Shown here piece by piece: positions 51,021-60,500 of a stretch of 64,000 bases of DNA; positions within the stretch are counted from its first letter, which is position 1; each line of letters starts with the position of its first letter. The translations under genes and the position numbers were made by a program. The notes beneath the pieces were generated by a model, which was given only the letters and a program-made list of their open reading frames with translations, made no database searches and was not told the origin of the DNA. The stretch lies in contig NZ_CP014480.1 of assembly GCF_001580365.1 (NCBI RefSeq), positions 3,495,981 to 3,559,980 of the forward strand. Reading direction: 5' to 3'. The stretch is from Kocuria turfanensis (GTDB taxonomy: Bacteria > Actinomycetota > Actinomycetes > Actinomycetales > Micrococcaceae).

Positions 51021-52088
51021 TCAGGGACGCAACGATGCGACTGCCTCTCGGTAGGCAGCGAGTGCTTCCTGGGACGAGTCGACCTGCCAGTTGTGTTCCT
51101 TGTCGGTGTGGAACCAGATGGCACTCTCCACGTCCGGCTGGTTCACCAGATAGTCGAAGAGTTGGCGGATCCACTCCGCTTTCGACTGCCACGGTTCGAG
51201 GCCTTCGGAGCTGGCCGTCTCCGTCACCACGATCGGGTGCGCACCCCGGAGGTCGCGTAGCTCCTTGAGGCCCGCACCGAAGAGTTCTTCGGGCGCGGTC
51301 CACCCCGAGTTCGTGGACGCCCAGTTGTAGCCGTCGATTCCCAGGAGGTCCACGGCTCCGGGGCCCGGGAAAAAATCCTCGAAGGATGCATGGTCTGATG
51401 TGTCGTCGGGGGCCCATGGGATGTTGGGTGCCCAGCACCAGCGCACGCTGGACGCTCCCGCAGCAGCGAAAATGCTGCGCACGTGGTGCCACGCCCGGAC
51501 ATACTGGCGCGGCGTGTTGCCCTGGACGCCGAATCCCCAGGGGTACCAGTTCCCGTTCATCTCGTGGGCAAAACGCAGGACGACATCGCGGTTCCAGGAG
51601 GCCAGTGCTTCACCCCATGTCCGGATGTGGTTGTCGTGGTCCCCGGCAAGAATGCGCGCCAGGCTGAACTGTGATTGGTCGGTGGCCGCCACAGGAGATC
51701 CTGGGTGTGGAGCATGCCAAGGCTCCCAGGTCAGAACGGGGACAGCACCCGCTGCCAAGGTTGCATCCAGTTCGAGGAGCGGTGGCGCAGCGATGGTCCA
51801 GTCGCAGAAGAGCAGGATCCATTGCGGTGAGGACCCGATCAGGTCCTCGTATGCGCGGAGCGCTGCTTCGTCTGCGGGACCTTCCGTCAGGTAGACGCCA
51901 TGCTCGAGGGGACGGGTCCGGGGCTGGACGGGCAGCGTGGTGCTCGGAGACTTGGGCTCGGCGCAGGCGGTGAGTACGGACAGCGCCGCGGCCCATGTCA
52001 GGACGGAGCGACGCGATACGTGCAACGAACGGCGGGTGGGCAGTGCGCCGGTCGACATGGTCTGCCGTGGCGGCTGATCTCGCATCAT
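51021..52088 (-). CDS. Secreted lipoprotein GH26-type hydrolase (beta-mannanase family)
   Basis: The 355-residue protein has a twin-arginine-like/lipobox signal (SRRSVLTWAAALSVLTAC) and one GH26 catalytic domain. QWILLFCDWTIAAPP and PVLTWEPWHAPHPGSP form the early barrel. RDVVLRFAHEMNGNWYPWGF carries the acid/base Glu; SVRWCWAPNIPW and AVDLLGIDGYNW follow, and HPIVVTETASSEG holds the nucleophile Glu. GH26 enzymes cut beta-1,4-mannan or mixed beta-1,3/1,4-glucan and some act in exopolysaccharide loci. Beside a GT2 and two GT39-like genes it may edit the local polymer. The ATG at 52088 follows AAGGTGG at good spacing. Confidence 0.88.
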   Translation of the reverse strand: MMRDQPPRQTMSTGALPTRRSLHVSRRSVLTWAAALSVLTACAEPKSPSTTLPVQPRTRPLEHGVYLTEGPADEAALRAYEDLIGSSPQWILLFCDWTIAAPPLLELDATLAAGAVPVLTWEPWHAPHPGSPVAATDQSQFSLARILAGDHDNHIRTWGEALASWNRDVVLRFAHEMNGNWYPWGFGVQGNTPRQYVRAWHHVRSIFAAAGASSVRWCWAPNIPWAPDDTSDHASFEDFFPGPGAVDLLGIDGYNWASTNSGWTAPEELFGAGLKELRDLRGAHPIVVTETASSEGLEPWQSKAEWIRQLFDYLVNQPDVESAIWFHTDKEHNWQVDSSQEALAAYREAVASLRP

Positions 52089-52189
52089 GTTCGAGCCACC
52101 TTAGCAACACCGTGCGGCTGACCGGTCGGGACCGAGGGTGAGCTGATCGCCGATGCGGGGCGGGGGTCGCTCTTGAGCGGTGTGGTCCA

Positions 52190-52250
52190 TGAGGTCCCGC
52201 CCGGGCTCGTCGACGTGGTGGTCTCCCGCTACCGCTCGGTGGTGGACCCG
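52190..52250 (+). pseudogene. Duplicated 3' tail of sirB
   Basis: The plus strand encodes PPGLVDVVVSRYRSV, matching the last residues of SirB (PPELVDVVVSRYRSVA). The bases are nearly identical for about 50 nt and are followed by the same terminator sequence and by a second GT39-like gene in the same order. No other part of sirB is present. Confidence 0.85.
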
Positions 52251-52283
52251 CCTCCTGCGGGCGAGGCCTGCAGGAGGCAGGTC
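52245..52283. terminator. Decayed duplicate of the sirB terminator
   Basis: GACCCGCCTCCTGCGGGC and GCCTGCAGGAGGCAGGTC with a GAG loop: the same hairpin as at 47273, now with two mismatched pairs. It still lies just past the stop of the GT39-like gene at 52302. Confidence 0.7.
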
Positions 52284-52301
52284 CACGGTCGGCTCGCTCC
52301 G

Positions 52302-53810
52302 TCAGCGGTCCAGCTGGAAGATGTACCAGTCCTCGTCGAGCCAGCCCTCCACCGGGAAGGGGTCGGCGATGAGTTCGTAGTGGGGGCTGTCTAGCGCAGC
52401 CTCCCGCATCGCTTCCATCTGCGCGCCGATCCGGGAATTGCCGGAGCTGTCCGCCGACACGATGATCATCTCGTAGGTGCGCTCGTTCACGGCTTTCTCC
52501 ACGGCCTCGAGATCTGCCGCCGCCAGGTCGTAGTGGCCCGACCACTGGACCTGAGGGTGATCCGGTTTGGTGTAGTAGCCCAGCGTCAACGACTGCGTGG
52601 AGAAGTACTGGCCGGGACGCAGATCCTGGGCCTCGACTTCTGCCAGCACGCGCTCCATGTTCGGCCACTCGTACATGGCGTGGGAGCGGGTCACGCCGGA
52701 GACCATCAGCGCGCCCATGAGCATCACCAGGAGGATCACCTGCTCCGTGGGCTTCGCAAGGGCCGCCAGCGCCCGGCCTGCCAAGGGCGCCAGGAACAGG
52801 GCCGAGTACGCCATGTGCTTCTCGAAGGACACGGCTTCTCCCAGATACATCTGGCTCAGCACCAGCCCGGAACCACCGGCGAAAAGACCCAGGAGGAAGA
52901 GGGTCGACCGGAGGGACTGGGTCACGAAGACGCCACCGAGCAGCGCCAGCACGACCAGCAGGCCGATGTCCTTCACCACGTAGTCGAGCAGCAACGAGAG
53001 CGGGGCAGCATCGAGCGCCTCACGGCCGGTCGTGGTGAAGAAGATGCCCTCGTGCACTCTCTCGCCCCACAGGACGTACAGGACGATGAGCGTGGTCACT
53101 GTCACCAGGGCTGCGATCCCCATCCGCAGGAGTGCCTTCGTCCCGGTCTGCCGGCGCGCGGCCAGCAGCGCCACGCCCAGCACGACCGGGATGAACGCCG
53201 CGCCGGTGTACTTCACCACCGCTGCCCCGGCGAGCGCGAGCCCGGCCAGCAGGGACGAGGTGACCGACGTCCGGGTCAGTCCGAGCCAGAGGGCGACAGC
53301 CAGGAGCATCAGGCAGAGTGCGTCGAAGGTCGCCAGGGTGCTGACCAGCACCACGGGACCCGTGACCGCGAAGGCGAAGCCCGCCAGGTCGCCGGTTGTC
53401 CGGTCGAACAGCTGCGCAGTGATTGCCCGGACACAGAGCATCGTGACGACGATGCAGGCCAGGCTGAACGCCCGCACCAGCTCCAGTCCGCCGACCTCGT
53501 CCAGCAGTCCAGCCAGGACCGGATAGGCTGCCGGCGCGCCCGAGAAGTAGGACCCCAGTTCCACCACGTAGGCACCGGTCCTCCAGTGCTCGAGCAGGTC
53601 CCGGCCGGCCTGCACGTAAAGTGCCTCGTCCTCGAACGCCGTGTTGCTGAGGCGCAAGGACAGCAGCACCTGGAGCAGGACCAGGAAGGGCAGCGCCAGC
53701 CGCTCGGTCCATCGGCTCGCCGTTGTCCGCACGTGGTCGGGAAACAGCGGGGCGTTCGAGCGCCCCGGTGTGGGCGGTTCAGCTGGCCGTGCGATCTGTG
53801 ACGTGCTCAC
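52302..53810 (-). CDS. GT39-like membrane glycosyltransferase, second cluster, copy 2
   Basis: A 502-residue paralog of the gene at 47330, equal in length. The first outside loop has NTAFEDEALYVQAGRDLLEH and GSYFSGAPAAYPVLAGLLDE; the middle has EAVSFEKHMAYSALFLAPLAGRAL in both copies. The C-terminus (SLTLGYYTKPDHPQVQWSGH, YEMIIVSADSSGNSRIGAQM) is soluble. The GTG start has GGAGGAGACC at good spacing, unlike copy 1 which is coupled to a GT2. Body, 3' end, terminator and the sirB tail beyond it are all duplicated. Both copies look intact, so both may be used, perhaps with different sugars. Confidence 0.82.
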   Translation of the reverse strand: MSTSQIARPAEPPTPGRSNAPLFPDHVRTTASRWTERLALPFLVLLQVLLSLRLSNTAFEDEALYVQAGRDLLEHWRTGAYVVELGSYFSGAPAAYPVLAGLLDEVGGLELVRAFSLACIVVTMLCVRAITAQLFDRTTGDLAGFAFAVTGPVVLVSTLATFDALCLMLLAVALWLGLTRTSVTSSLLAGLALAGAAVVKYTGAAFIPVVLGVALLAARRQTGTKALLRMGIAALVTVTTLIVLYVLWGERVHEGIFFTTTGREALDAAPLSLLLDYVVKDIGLLVVLALLGGVFVTQSLRSTLFLLGLFAGGSGLVLSQMYLGEAVSFEKHMAYSALFLAPLAGRALAALAKPTEQVILLVMLMGALMVSGVTRSHAMYEWPNMERVLAEVEAQDLRPGQYFSTQSLTLGYYTKPDHPQVQWSGHYDLAAADLEAVEKAVNERTYEMIIVSADSSGNSRIGAQMEAMREAALDSPHYELIADPFPVEGWLDEDWYIFQLDR

Positions 53811-54480
53811 GATGTGGTCTCCTCCAACAGGTCTTCTGGCCGGCCGTAGGTCACCGGTTGCTTCTTCGGGTGGCAGAGGGGACGCCCCTCTGTCCGTCGG
53901 GTGGCGGGAAGAGACGGCCCTGCAGGGTCGTTTTGTACGTCATCTCGGTCCTCAGGGCTCCCACGGTCGTGTGCGGTTTGCGGTTCACGGAGTGACGGGC
54001 TCCTGCGGGAAAAGGGACAGTGCTTCCGACCGCGGGGGGCGACAGCTCCCACGGGCCACGCGAAGTGCCAAGTCTTGAGTCGCTCGTACAGTCCCCGGAA
54101 GATCCGCTTGTCCGGCGAACGTCCAGGCTGATGTCCGTGCAGAACCCCGTGCCTGCATGCTGGCAGGGCCGTCACCGGCCTCACCAGTGACCGTGGTCAC
54201 CGCACCCAGGAACTCAACATGAAGAGCGATGTTCTTCGCGCCTGCAACTCCGCGACGTCGCCGCGCCGGTGCGTGCAGGACAGTGCACATCCACCCGCCT
54301 CGTGGGTACAAAGGGGGACGCCACGATCCTGTGGCGTCCCCCCAACTGCTCACGAGGTCACGGCGAGTTCGCGCATCCATGACGCCGTGTTGCGCCTGCA
54401 CCGGCGCCGCCGCCGGCCTGCAGGGTGCCCCTGGCGCAACCCTGCAGGCGCCGGTGTGCCTGACGCCCGGGCGATGTGCC
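53811..54480. other. Intergenic region rich in hairpins, no gene supported
   Basis: No protein on either strand is convincing. There are two structured patches. One is a nested inverted repeat (54398-54453): CACCGGCGCC...GGCGCCGGTG outside and CCTGCAGGGT...ACCCTGCAGG inside. The other is the perfect 12-bp hairpin at 54313-54342. The right part of the region ends at a 66-bp palindromic element. The leader of the GT39-like gene (minus strand) must lie in 53811-54200. Confidence 0.4.
54313..54342. terminator. Orphan terminator-like hairpin
   Basis: GGGGGACGCCAC (54313-54324) pairs perfectly with GTGGCGTCCCCC (54331-54342) around GATCCT. No gene ends next to it, so it may be a relic of a lost gene. 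Confidence 0.5.
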
Positions 54481-54546
54481 GAGTCCCCCGTGGGCTCACA
54501 TCTCCCCCGATCCGATCTGGGGGAAGTGCGAGCCCACGGGGGACTC
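54481..54546. repeat. 66-bp palindromic repeat element, copy 1
   Basis: Arms GAGTCCCCCGTGGGCTC and GAGCCCACGGGGGACTC (17 bp, perfect) enclose a second stem of CCCCC/GGGGG around GATC-rich bases. The same 66-bp element recurs at 62892. It lies just past the stop of lysP and may serve as its terminator. Confidence 0.8.
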
Positions 54547-54568
54547 GGCGGAGGGCGCGGCGCTGCGG

Positions 54569-56068
54569 TCAGTCGCGCACGCGGGTGAGGTCCGCCTCCT
54601 CGTAGCGCACCATCTTGGAGCCGGTGACCAGCTTGTGGCCGAACCACAGGGCCAGGAACAGCGGCAGGCCGATGTAGGCGGTGAGGGCGCCCAGCAGGTC
54701 CACCTCACCGAGGAAGGCCTGGTAGTTCTGACCCAGGATCACCACGGCGCACAGCACGAGCGCGACCACGGGCCCCAGCGGGAAGAACCGCGCCCGGTAG
54801 GGCAGGTCCGCGAGGTCGTGGCCCTGGGTGGTGTACGCCCTGCGGAACCGGTAGTGGCTCCAGGCGATGCCCATCCACACGATGAACCCGGCCAGGCCCG
54901 AGGCGCTGACCAGCCAGACGTAGGCGTCCCCGTCACCGATGAAGGTGGTCAGGAAGGACGCCCCGCCCACCAGGGTGGTGACGAGCAGCGCGTTCATGGG
55001 CACGCCGCGGCGGTTGACCTTGGCCAGGAAGCGCGGGGCCTTGCCGCCGTCGGCCAGGGCCCAGAGCATGCGGGTGGAGGCGTAGAGCCCGGAGTTGCCG
55101 GCGGAGAGGATGGCGGTGAGGATCACTGCGTTCATCACCGAGGCCGCCGCCAGCACGCCGGCGTTCTCGAACACCAGGGTGAACGGGGAGATGGAGATGT
55201 CCTCGACGTCGCTGGTGAGCAGGTTGGGGCTGGTGTGCGGGATGAGGAAGCCGATCACGGTGATCGCGCCCACGTAGAAGAGCAGGATGCGCACGAACAC
55301 GGTGCGGATGGCCTTGGGCACGTTCTTCTCGGGGTCCTCCGCCTCACCGGCGGCCACACCGACCAGCTCGGTGCCCTGGAAGGAGAAGCCGGCCACCATG
55401 AAGATCGCCAGGATCCCCAGTCCGCCGCCCACGAAGGGCGCCTCGCCGGTGGTCCAGTTCTCGAAGCCCGGGGACTCCCCGCCCAGGATGCCCACGATCA
55501 TCAGGATGCCCAGCACCAGGAAGATCACCACGGTGACGACCTTCACGAGGGAGAACCAGAACTCGCTCTCGCCGTAGGCGCGGGTGCTCAGGGCGTTGAG
55601 CAGGAACAGGATCAGCAGGAACGCCCCGGACCAGATCCAGGACGGGACGTCCGGCAGCCAGTAGCGCATGATCAGCGCGGCGGCCACGAGCTCGGCGGCC
55701 ACGGTGATCGCCCAGTTGTACCAGTAGTTCCAGCCGATGGCGAAGCCGAAGGAGGGGCTGACGAAGCGGGTGGAGTACTCCTCGAACGCCCCGGAGACCG
55801 GCAGGTACGTGGCCATCTCGCCCAGGCTCTGCATCAGCAGGAAGACCATGAAGCCGATCACGACGTAGGCCAGCAGCGCCCCGCCCGGCCCGGCCGTGGC
55901 GATGGTGTTGCCGGAGGCCACGAACAGGCCGGTGCCGATGGCCCCGCCCAGCGCGATCATGGTCAGGTGGCGCGGTTTGAGGCTGCGGCGCAGCTTCTCC
56001 TGGGACTGCAGCTGCGCCTGGGTCGCAGGCGCGTGCTGCTCGGCCCGAGGGCGTGCGGTGGTGGTCAC
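54569..56068 (-). CDS. lysP: Lysine-specific permease (APC family)
   Basis: This 499-residue protein has twelve membrane helices and follows E. coli LysP closely over its length as I remember that sequence: LKPRHLTMIALGGAIGTGLF, GFAIGWNYWYNWAITVAAEL, ESEFWFSLVKVVTVVIFLVL, ENWTTGEAPFVGGG, GFSFQGTELVGVAAGEAEDP, DVEDISISPFTLVF, NAVILTAILSAGNSGLYAS, RGVPMNALLVTTL, GHDLADLPYRARFFPLGP. It should import L-lysine with protons. The GTG at 56068 follows GAGGAGAAG. It is divergent from a secreted hydrolase and a poly(amino acid) synthetase, so it may supply lysine to that enzyme. The transporter call is strong; the link is inference. Confidence 0.9.
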   Translation of the reverse strand: MTTTARPRAEQHAPATQAQLQSQEKLRRSLKPRHLTMIALGGAIGTGLFVASGNTIATAGPGGALLAYVVIGFMVFLLMQSLGEMATYLPVSGAFEEYSTRFVSPSFGFAIGWNYWYNWAITVAAELVAAALIMRYWLPDVPSWIWSGAFLLILFLLNALSTRAYGESEFWFSLVKVVTVVIFLVLGILMIVGILGGESPGFENWTTGEAPFVGGGLGILAIFMVAGFSFQGTELVGVAAGEAEDPEKNVPKAIRTVFVRILLFYVGAITVIGFLIPHTSPNLLTSDVEDISISPFTLVFENAGVLAAASVMNAVILTAILSAGNSGLYASTRMLWALADGGKAPRFLAKVNRRGVPMNALLVTTLVGGASFLTTFIGDGDAYVWLVSASGLAGFIVWMGIAWSHYRFRRAYTTQGHDLADLPYRARFFPLGPVVALVLCAVVILGQNYQAFLGEVDLLGALTAYIGLPLFLALWFGHKLVTGSKMVRYEEADLTRVRD

Positions 56069-56225
56069 GCGGAATCTTCTCCTCTGGTGCGGTGGACGGA
56101 TCACGGCAGGAGGAGGTTCCGTGGCGCCGTCCCCCCGAACGGTCCTGGCCGATTATGGGGGCAGGCGTTGCAGAGGGGAAATCGGCGCGGGGCCGCACCG
56201 CGGGGCGCCCCCGTACGATGGACGG

Positions 56226-57188
56226 GTGGAATCGCAGACCGGGCCGGGGCAGCAGAGGGCACACCACCGGTCCCGCTGGGCGGCCGTTGTGGCCCTTCTC
56301 ACCGGTTCCGCCCTCCTCCTGCTCGCCGCGACGCTCGGCGCCCGCTGGGCGTGGGATCCCGCGCCGACGGCCGAGGACGAGATCTCCTGCGCCCCCTACG
56401 GGCTGGAGGGCGTGCGCGTCGCGCCCCGCGGCGAGCGGGGACCGCTGAGCGACGGGCCGGTGCTCTCCGGAGGCGTGCGGCTGCAGGAGGGACCGGCCGA
56501 CCGGATGAACGCGACCTTCGAGCACGAGGGGGTGACCAGCAGCTACCACGTCTTCGCCGACGGCGTGGACTGGAGCCGGCCGGTCGGGGTGGTCTTCCGC
56601 CTCCACGGCGACGGCGCCTACGAGTTCCACAACCCCCAGCACAAGGTCTCCTGCCTCGCGGAGGTGGCGCGCAGCCACAACGCGGTGCTCGTGGCGCCCC
56701 GCACCCCGGACCGGCAGGGCGAGCCCACGTGGTGGGAGGACCTCGACGGCAACGCGGAGTGGTTCCTGGCCCTGGCCGAGCAGGAGATCTTCCCGGCCTA
56801 CGACATCGACCGCTCCCGCACCTGGCTGCACGGCTACTCCGGCGGGGCGGAGTTCATCAGCTACGAGCTGCTCGCCGACCGCGCGGACTTCCTGCAGGGA
56901 GGCGGTGCGCTGCTGACCGGCGGCGGGGGAGCCCCGTCCACCGGCTCCTCCCGGCCCACGGAGGACCAGCTCGAGAACCTGCTGCTGCACTGGGACGTGG
57001 GCCTCGACGACGACGGCTCCGACCCGAAGGCCCCGTTCGACGCGCTCGCGGCGGCGGCTGCCGGCCACGCCCGCTACGAGGACGCCGGATACCGCCGGAC
57101 CAGCGTGCGCTACCGGGAGGGCGTCGACCACTTCGAGCTGCCCGAGGCGCGGGTGCTCGGCGAGGTCCTCGCCGCGGCCGGGGAGTGA
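56226..57188 (+). CDS. Exported alpha/beta-hydrolase (esterase/depolymerase-like)
   Basis: The product (320 residues) has an N-terminal signal or anchor helix (WAAVVALLTGSALLLLAATLG). The hydrolase body has VGVVFRLHGDGAYEF (oxyanion strand), NAVLVAPRTPDRQGEPTWWE, a nucleophile in RTWLHGYSGGAEFISYEL (Gly-x-Ser-x-Gly) and a late His in GVDHFELPE, the layout of secreted feruloyl esterase or PHB-depolymerase-like proteins. TACGAT at 56214-56219 ends six bases before the GTG, with no ribosome site, so the transcript is probably leaderless. It lies between lysP and the synthetase gene. Whether it acts on the peptide product, for instance as a degrading or releasing enzyme, is open. Confidence 0.75.
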   Translation: MESQTGPGQQRAHHRSRWAAVVALLTGSALLLLAATLGARWAWDPAPTAEDEISCAPYGLEGVRVAPRGERGPLSDGPVLSGGVRLQEGPADRMNATFEHEGVTSSYHVFADGVDWSRPVGVVFRLHGDGAYEFHNPQHKVSCLAEVARSHNAVLVAPRTPDRQGEPTWWEDLDGNAEWFLALAEQEIFPAYDIDRSRTWLHGYSGGAEFISYELLADRADFLQGGGALLTGGGGAPSTGSSRPTEDQLENLLLHWDVGLDDDGSDPKAPFDALAAAAAGHARYEDAGYRRTSVRYREGVDHFELPEARVLGEVLAAAGE

Positions 57189-57304
57189 GCGGCAGGCCCG
57201 GCCGGGCGCGTGATCCATCTCTCCCCGATTCCGGTGTGGCCTGCAACGACGCGGCCGAGGGCGGGTGCGGCCGGCCGCGCACCGGGCGCGGCGCCGGCGT
57301 GAGC

Positions 57305-57333
57305 TTGCATTAGCATATGAGCGCCCGTACGGT
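57305..57333 (+). promoter_or_regulatory. Promoter of the synthetase gene
   Basis: TTGCAT (57305-57310), 17 bases, then TACGGT (57328-57333). A transcript from here would have a leader of about 210 bases before the ATG at 57551. Confidence 0.5.
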
Positions 57334-57550
57334 GCGGTAGAGAAGAAATATGTCGGCGGGGACCGACTCAGGGGGAAGGCCGGTGCGGGGGCATCGAGCC
57401 GAGACAACGACTCTTTCGCGGTGCGCCGACCCGGTGCCCCGCTCCCGGAGCGCCTTCCACGCCGATTCCACCGGCCCTGTGGGTTCTTGCGTCCCGCCGA
57501 CACAGCCGCTGCCAGATCCGCAGCGGCGTGAACGTCGATGGGGGACATCA

Positions 57551-60500
57551 ATGACAGTGCGCTCGACCATGCGCAGCGGCTCCACCCGCACGGGGGGCGG
57601 CCGGCACGTGCTGGAGGACCGGAACCCGGACCACGGCCCGCAGGAGGACACCGAGCTGCTCGACCCGGCCCTGCACACGCAGTCGCTGCCGCAGGTCCCG
57701 GGCCGCGCCGTCTTCCCGGTCGCGTCCGCCCCGGCGCCCCGCACCCTGGTGGACGTCGTCATGGACACCGTCTCCCGGCACCCCGACGCCACGGCGGTCG
57801 ACGACGGGACCACGGTGCTCAGCTACGCCGAGTTCCTCGAGCGCGTCGAGGCCCAGGCCCAGCGCCTGTGGGACCTCGACATCGGGCGCGGGGACCGGGT
57901 GGGCATCCGCGTGCCCTCCGGGTCCGTGGACCTCTACGTCGCGATCCTCGGCACGATCTTCGCCGGGGCCGCCTACGTGCCGGTGGACTTCGACGACCCG
58001 GACGAGCGAGCGGCCACGGTGTGGGAGGAGGCCTCGGTGTGCGCCGTCTACGGCGCCGGCCTGTCCCTGGAGGCCCGCACGGGCGTCCGCCCCGGGGCGG
58101 ACTGCCGCGAGCCCGGCACCGGCGACGACGCCTGGATCATCTTCACCTCCGGCTCCACCGGCAAGCCCAAGGGCGTGGCGATCAACCACCGCTCGGCCGC
58201 CGCCCTCGTGGACGCCGAGGCCGAGCTGTACCTGCCCCGGCGCCCGCTGGGCCCGGGCGACCGGGTCATGGCGGGGCTCTCGGTGGCCTTCGACGCCTCC
58301 TGCGAGGAGATGTGGCTGGCCTGGCGCTCCGGCGCCGCCCTGGTCCCGGCCCCGCGCGCGGTCGTGCGCTCGGGCACCGACCTGGGCCCCTGGCTGGTCG
58401 AGCGGGGGATCACCGCCGTCTCCACGGTGCCCACCCTGGCGTCCATGTGGCCGGCCGAGGCGCTGAGCCGCATCCGCCTGCTGATCTTCGGCGGCGAGGC
58501 CTGCCCCAACGAGCTGGCCGCCCGCCTGGTCCACCCCGGCCGCGAGGTCTGGAACACCTACGGGCCCACCGAGGCCACGGTCATCGCCACCGGGGCCGTG
58601 CTCACCGGAGAGCCGCCCGTGCGCATCGGCCTGCCGCTGCCCGGGTGGGAGCTCGCCGTCGTCGACCCCGCCGGCAACCCCGTGCGCTGGGGCGAGGAGG
58701 GCGAGCTGATCATCGGCGGCGTGGGACTGGGCCGCTACCTGGACCCCGCCAAGGACGCCGAGAAGTTCGCGCCGATGGACACCCTGGGCTGGGCGCGGGC
58801 CTACCGCTCCGGTGACGTGGTGCGCGCCGACCCCGAGGGCATCGTCTTCGTGGGCCGCGCCGACGACCAGGTCAAGATCTCCGGCCGCCGCGTGGAGATG
58901 GGCGAGATCGACGAGCAGATGAGCCGCCTGCCCGGCGTGCAGGCCGGCGCCGCGGCGGTGCACACCACCCCCGCCGGCAACCAGATCCTCGTCGGCTACC
59001 TGGTGGCCGATGCCCCGGGCTCGGTGAACCTCCCGGAGGCCCGCAGCCTGCTCGCCGACCGCCTCCCGGGCCAGATGGTGCCCGCGCTGGCGCTGATGGA
59101 CGAGCTGCCGCTGAAGACCTCCGGCAAGGTGGACCGCAAGGCCCTGCCCTGGCCGCTGCCGGCCGCCGGCGCGGACGCCGCGGACGCCCAGGTCGACGCC
59201 GAGCTCGAGTGGCTCGCCGCCCTGTGGGCCGATCAGCTGGGCCCGCTGCCCATCGACGAGGACAGCGACTTCTTCGCCCTCGGCGGCACGTCCGTGGCCG
59301 TGGCCAAGCTCGTCTCCGAGATCCGCCGCAGCTACCCGGACGCGGAGATCGCCGAGATCTACCGCCACCCCACCCTCGCCGGCATGCACGAGTACCTCGC
59401 CGGGCTCGCCCCGGTCGACGCCGCCGCCCAGGACGCCGCGCGCACCCGGCTGGTGGCCGACACCCCGCGCTGGAACGGGCTCGTGCAGGTCCCCTTCCTC
59501 GCGGGCCTCTACGCCGTCTCGGGGCTGCGCTACGTGCTGGGCTCCGCGATCGTGGTGTGGCTGCTGTTCAACCTGCTCGGCGCCACCTGGGTGCCGAACC
59601 CGCCGCTGCTGCCGCTCGTGGTCGGCTGGCTGCTGCTCTTCGCCCTGCCCGGCCGCCTGGTGCTCACCGCCCTGTTCATCCGGCTGCTGACCTTCCGCCT
59701 GCGCCCCGGCGCCCACGCCCGCGGCTCCTGGACCCACCTGCGGGTCTGGATGGCCGAGCGCGTGCTGATCTTCAACAAGTTCGAGCCCCTCATGGGCACC
59801 CCCGTGATGGTGCTGTTCTTCCGCCTGCTCGGCAACCGGGTGGGCCGCGGCGCCCACCTCGACACCCTGCCGCCGGTCAGCGGGCTCGCCTCGATCGGTG
59901 CCGGCGCGGCCGTGGAGCACGAGGTCGACCTCGCCGGCTACTGGCTCGAGGGCGACGTCCTCCACCTCGACGGGGTCACCGTGGGCGCGCACGCCCGGAT
60001 CGGCACCCGCACGCTGCTCAGCCCCGGCGCGGTGGTCGAGGACGGCGCGGAGGTCGACCCCGGCTCCCACGTCACCGGCACCGTCCCCGCCGGGCGGCTG
60101 CAGGGCGGCTCCCCGCTCGAGGACCTCGGCCCCGCCGGCGGGACCTGGCCCGAGCCGGCCCCCGGGCACGCCCACGGGATCCGCAGCGGGCTGCTCTACG
60201 CCCTGGGCCTCGGCACCGTCGGGTTCCTGCCCGTGCTGGCCGTGGTCCCCGGCGCCCTGATCGTGTTCTCCCAGGTGCAGGGCCTCGAGCTCTACGAGCG
60301 CGTCTTCCCCGTCCTGGCCCTGTGGGTGCCGGTCTTCGCCGTGCTCACGGCCCTCGTCTACCTCGCGCTGCTCGTGGCCGTGGTGCGCCTGCTCGCCGGG
60401 CTGATCACGCCCGGTCACCACCGCGCCGACGGCACCGTGGCCTGGGCCGTGTGGCTGACCGGGGTGCTGCTGCAGAAGAGCCTCGTGTCGACCTACCCGG

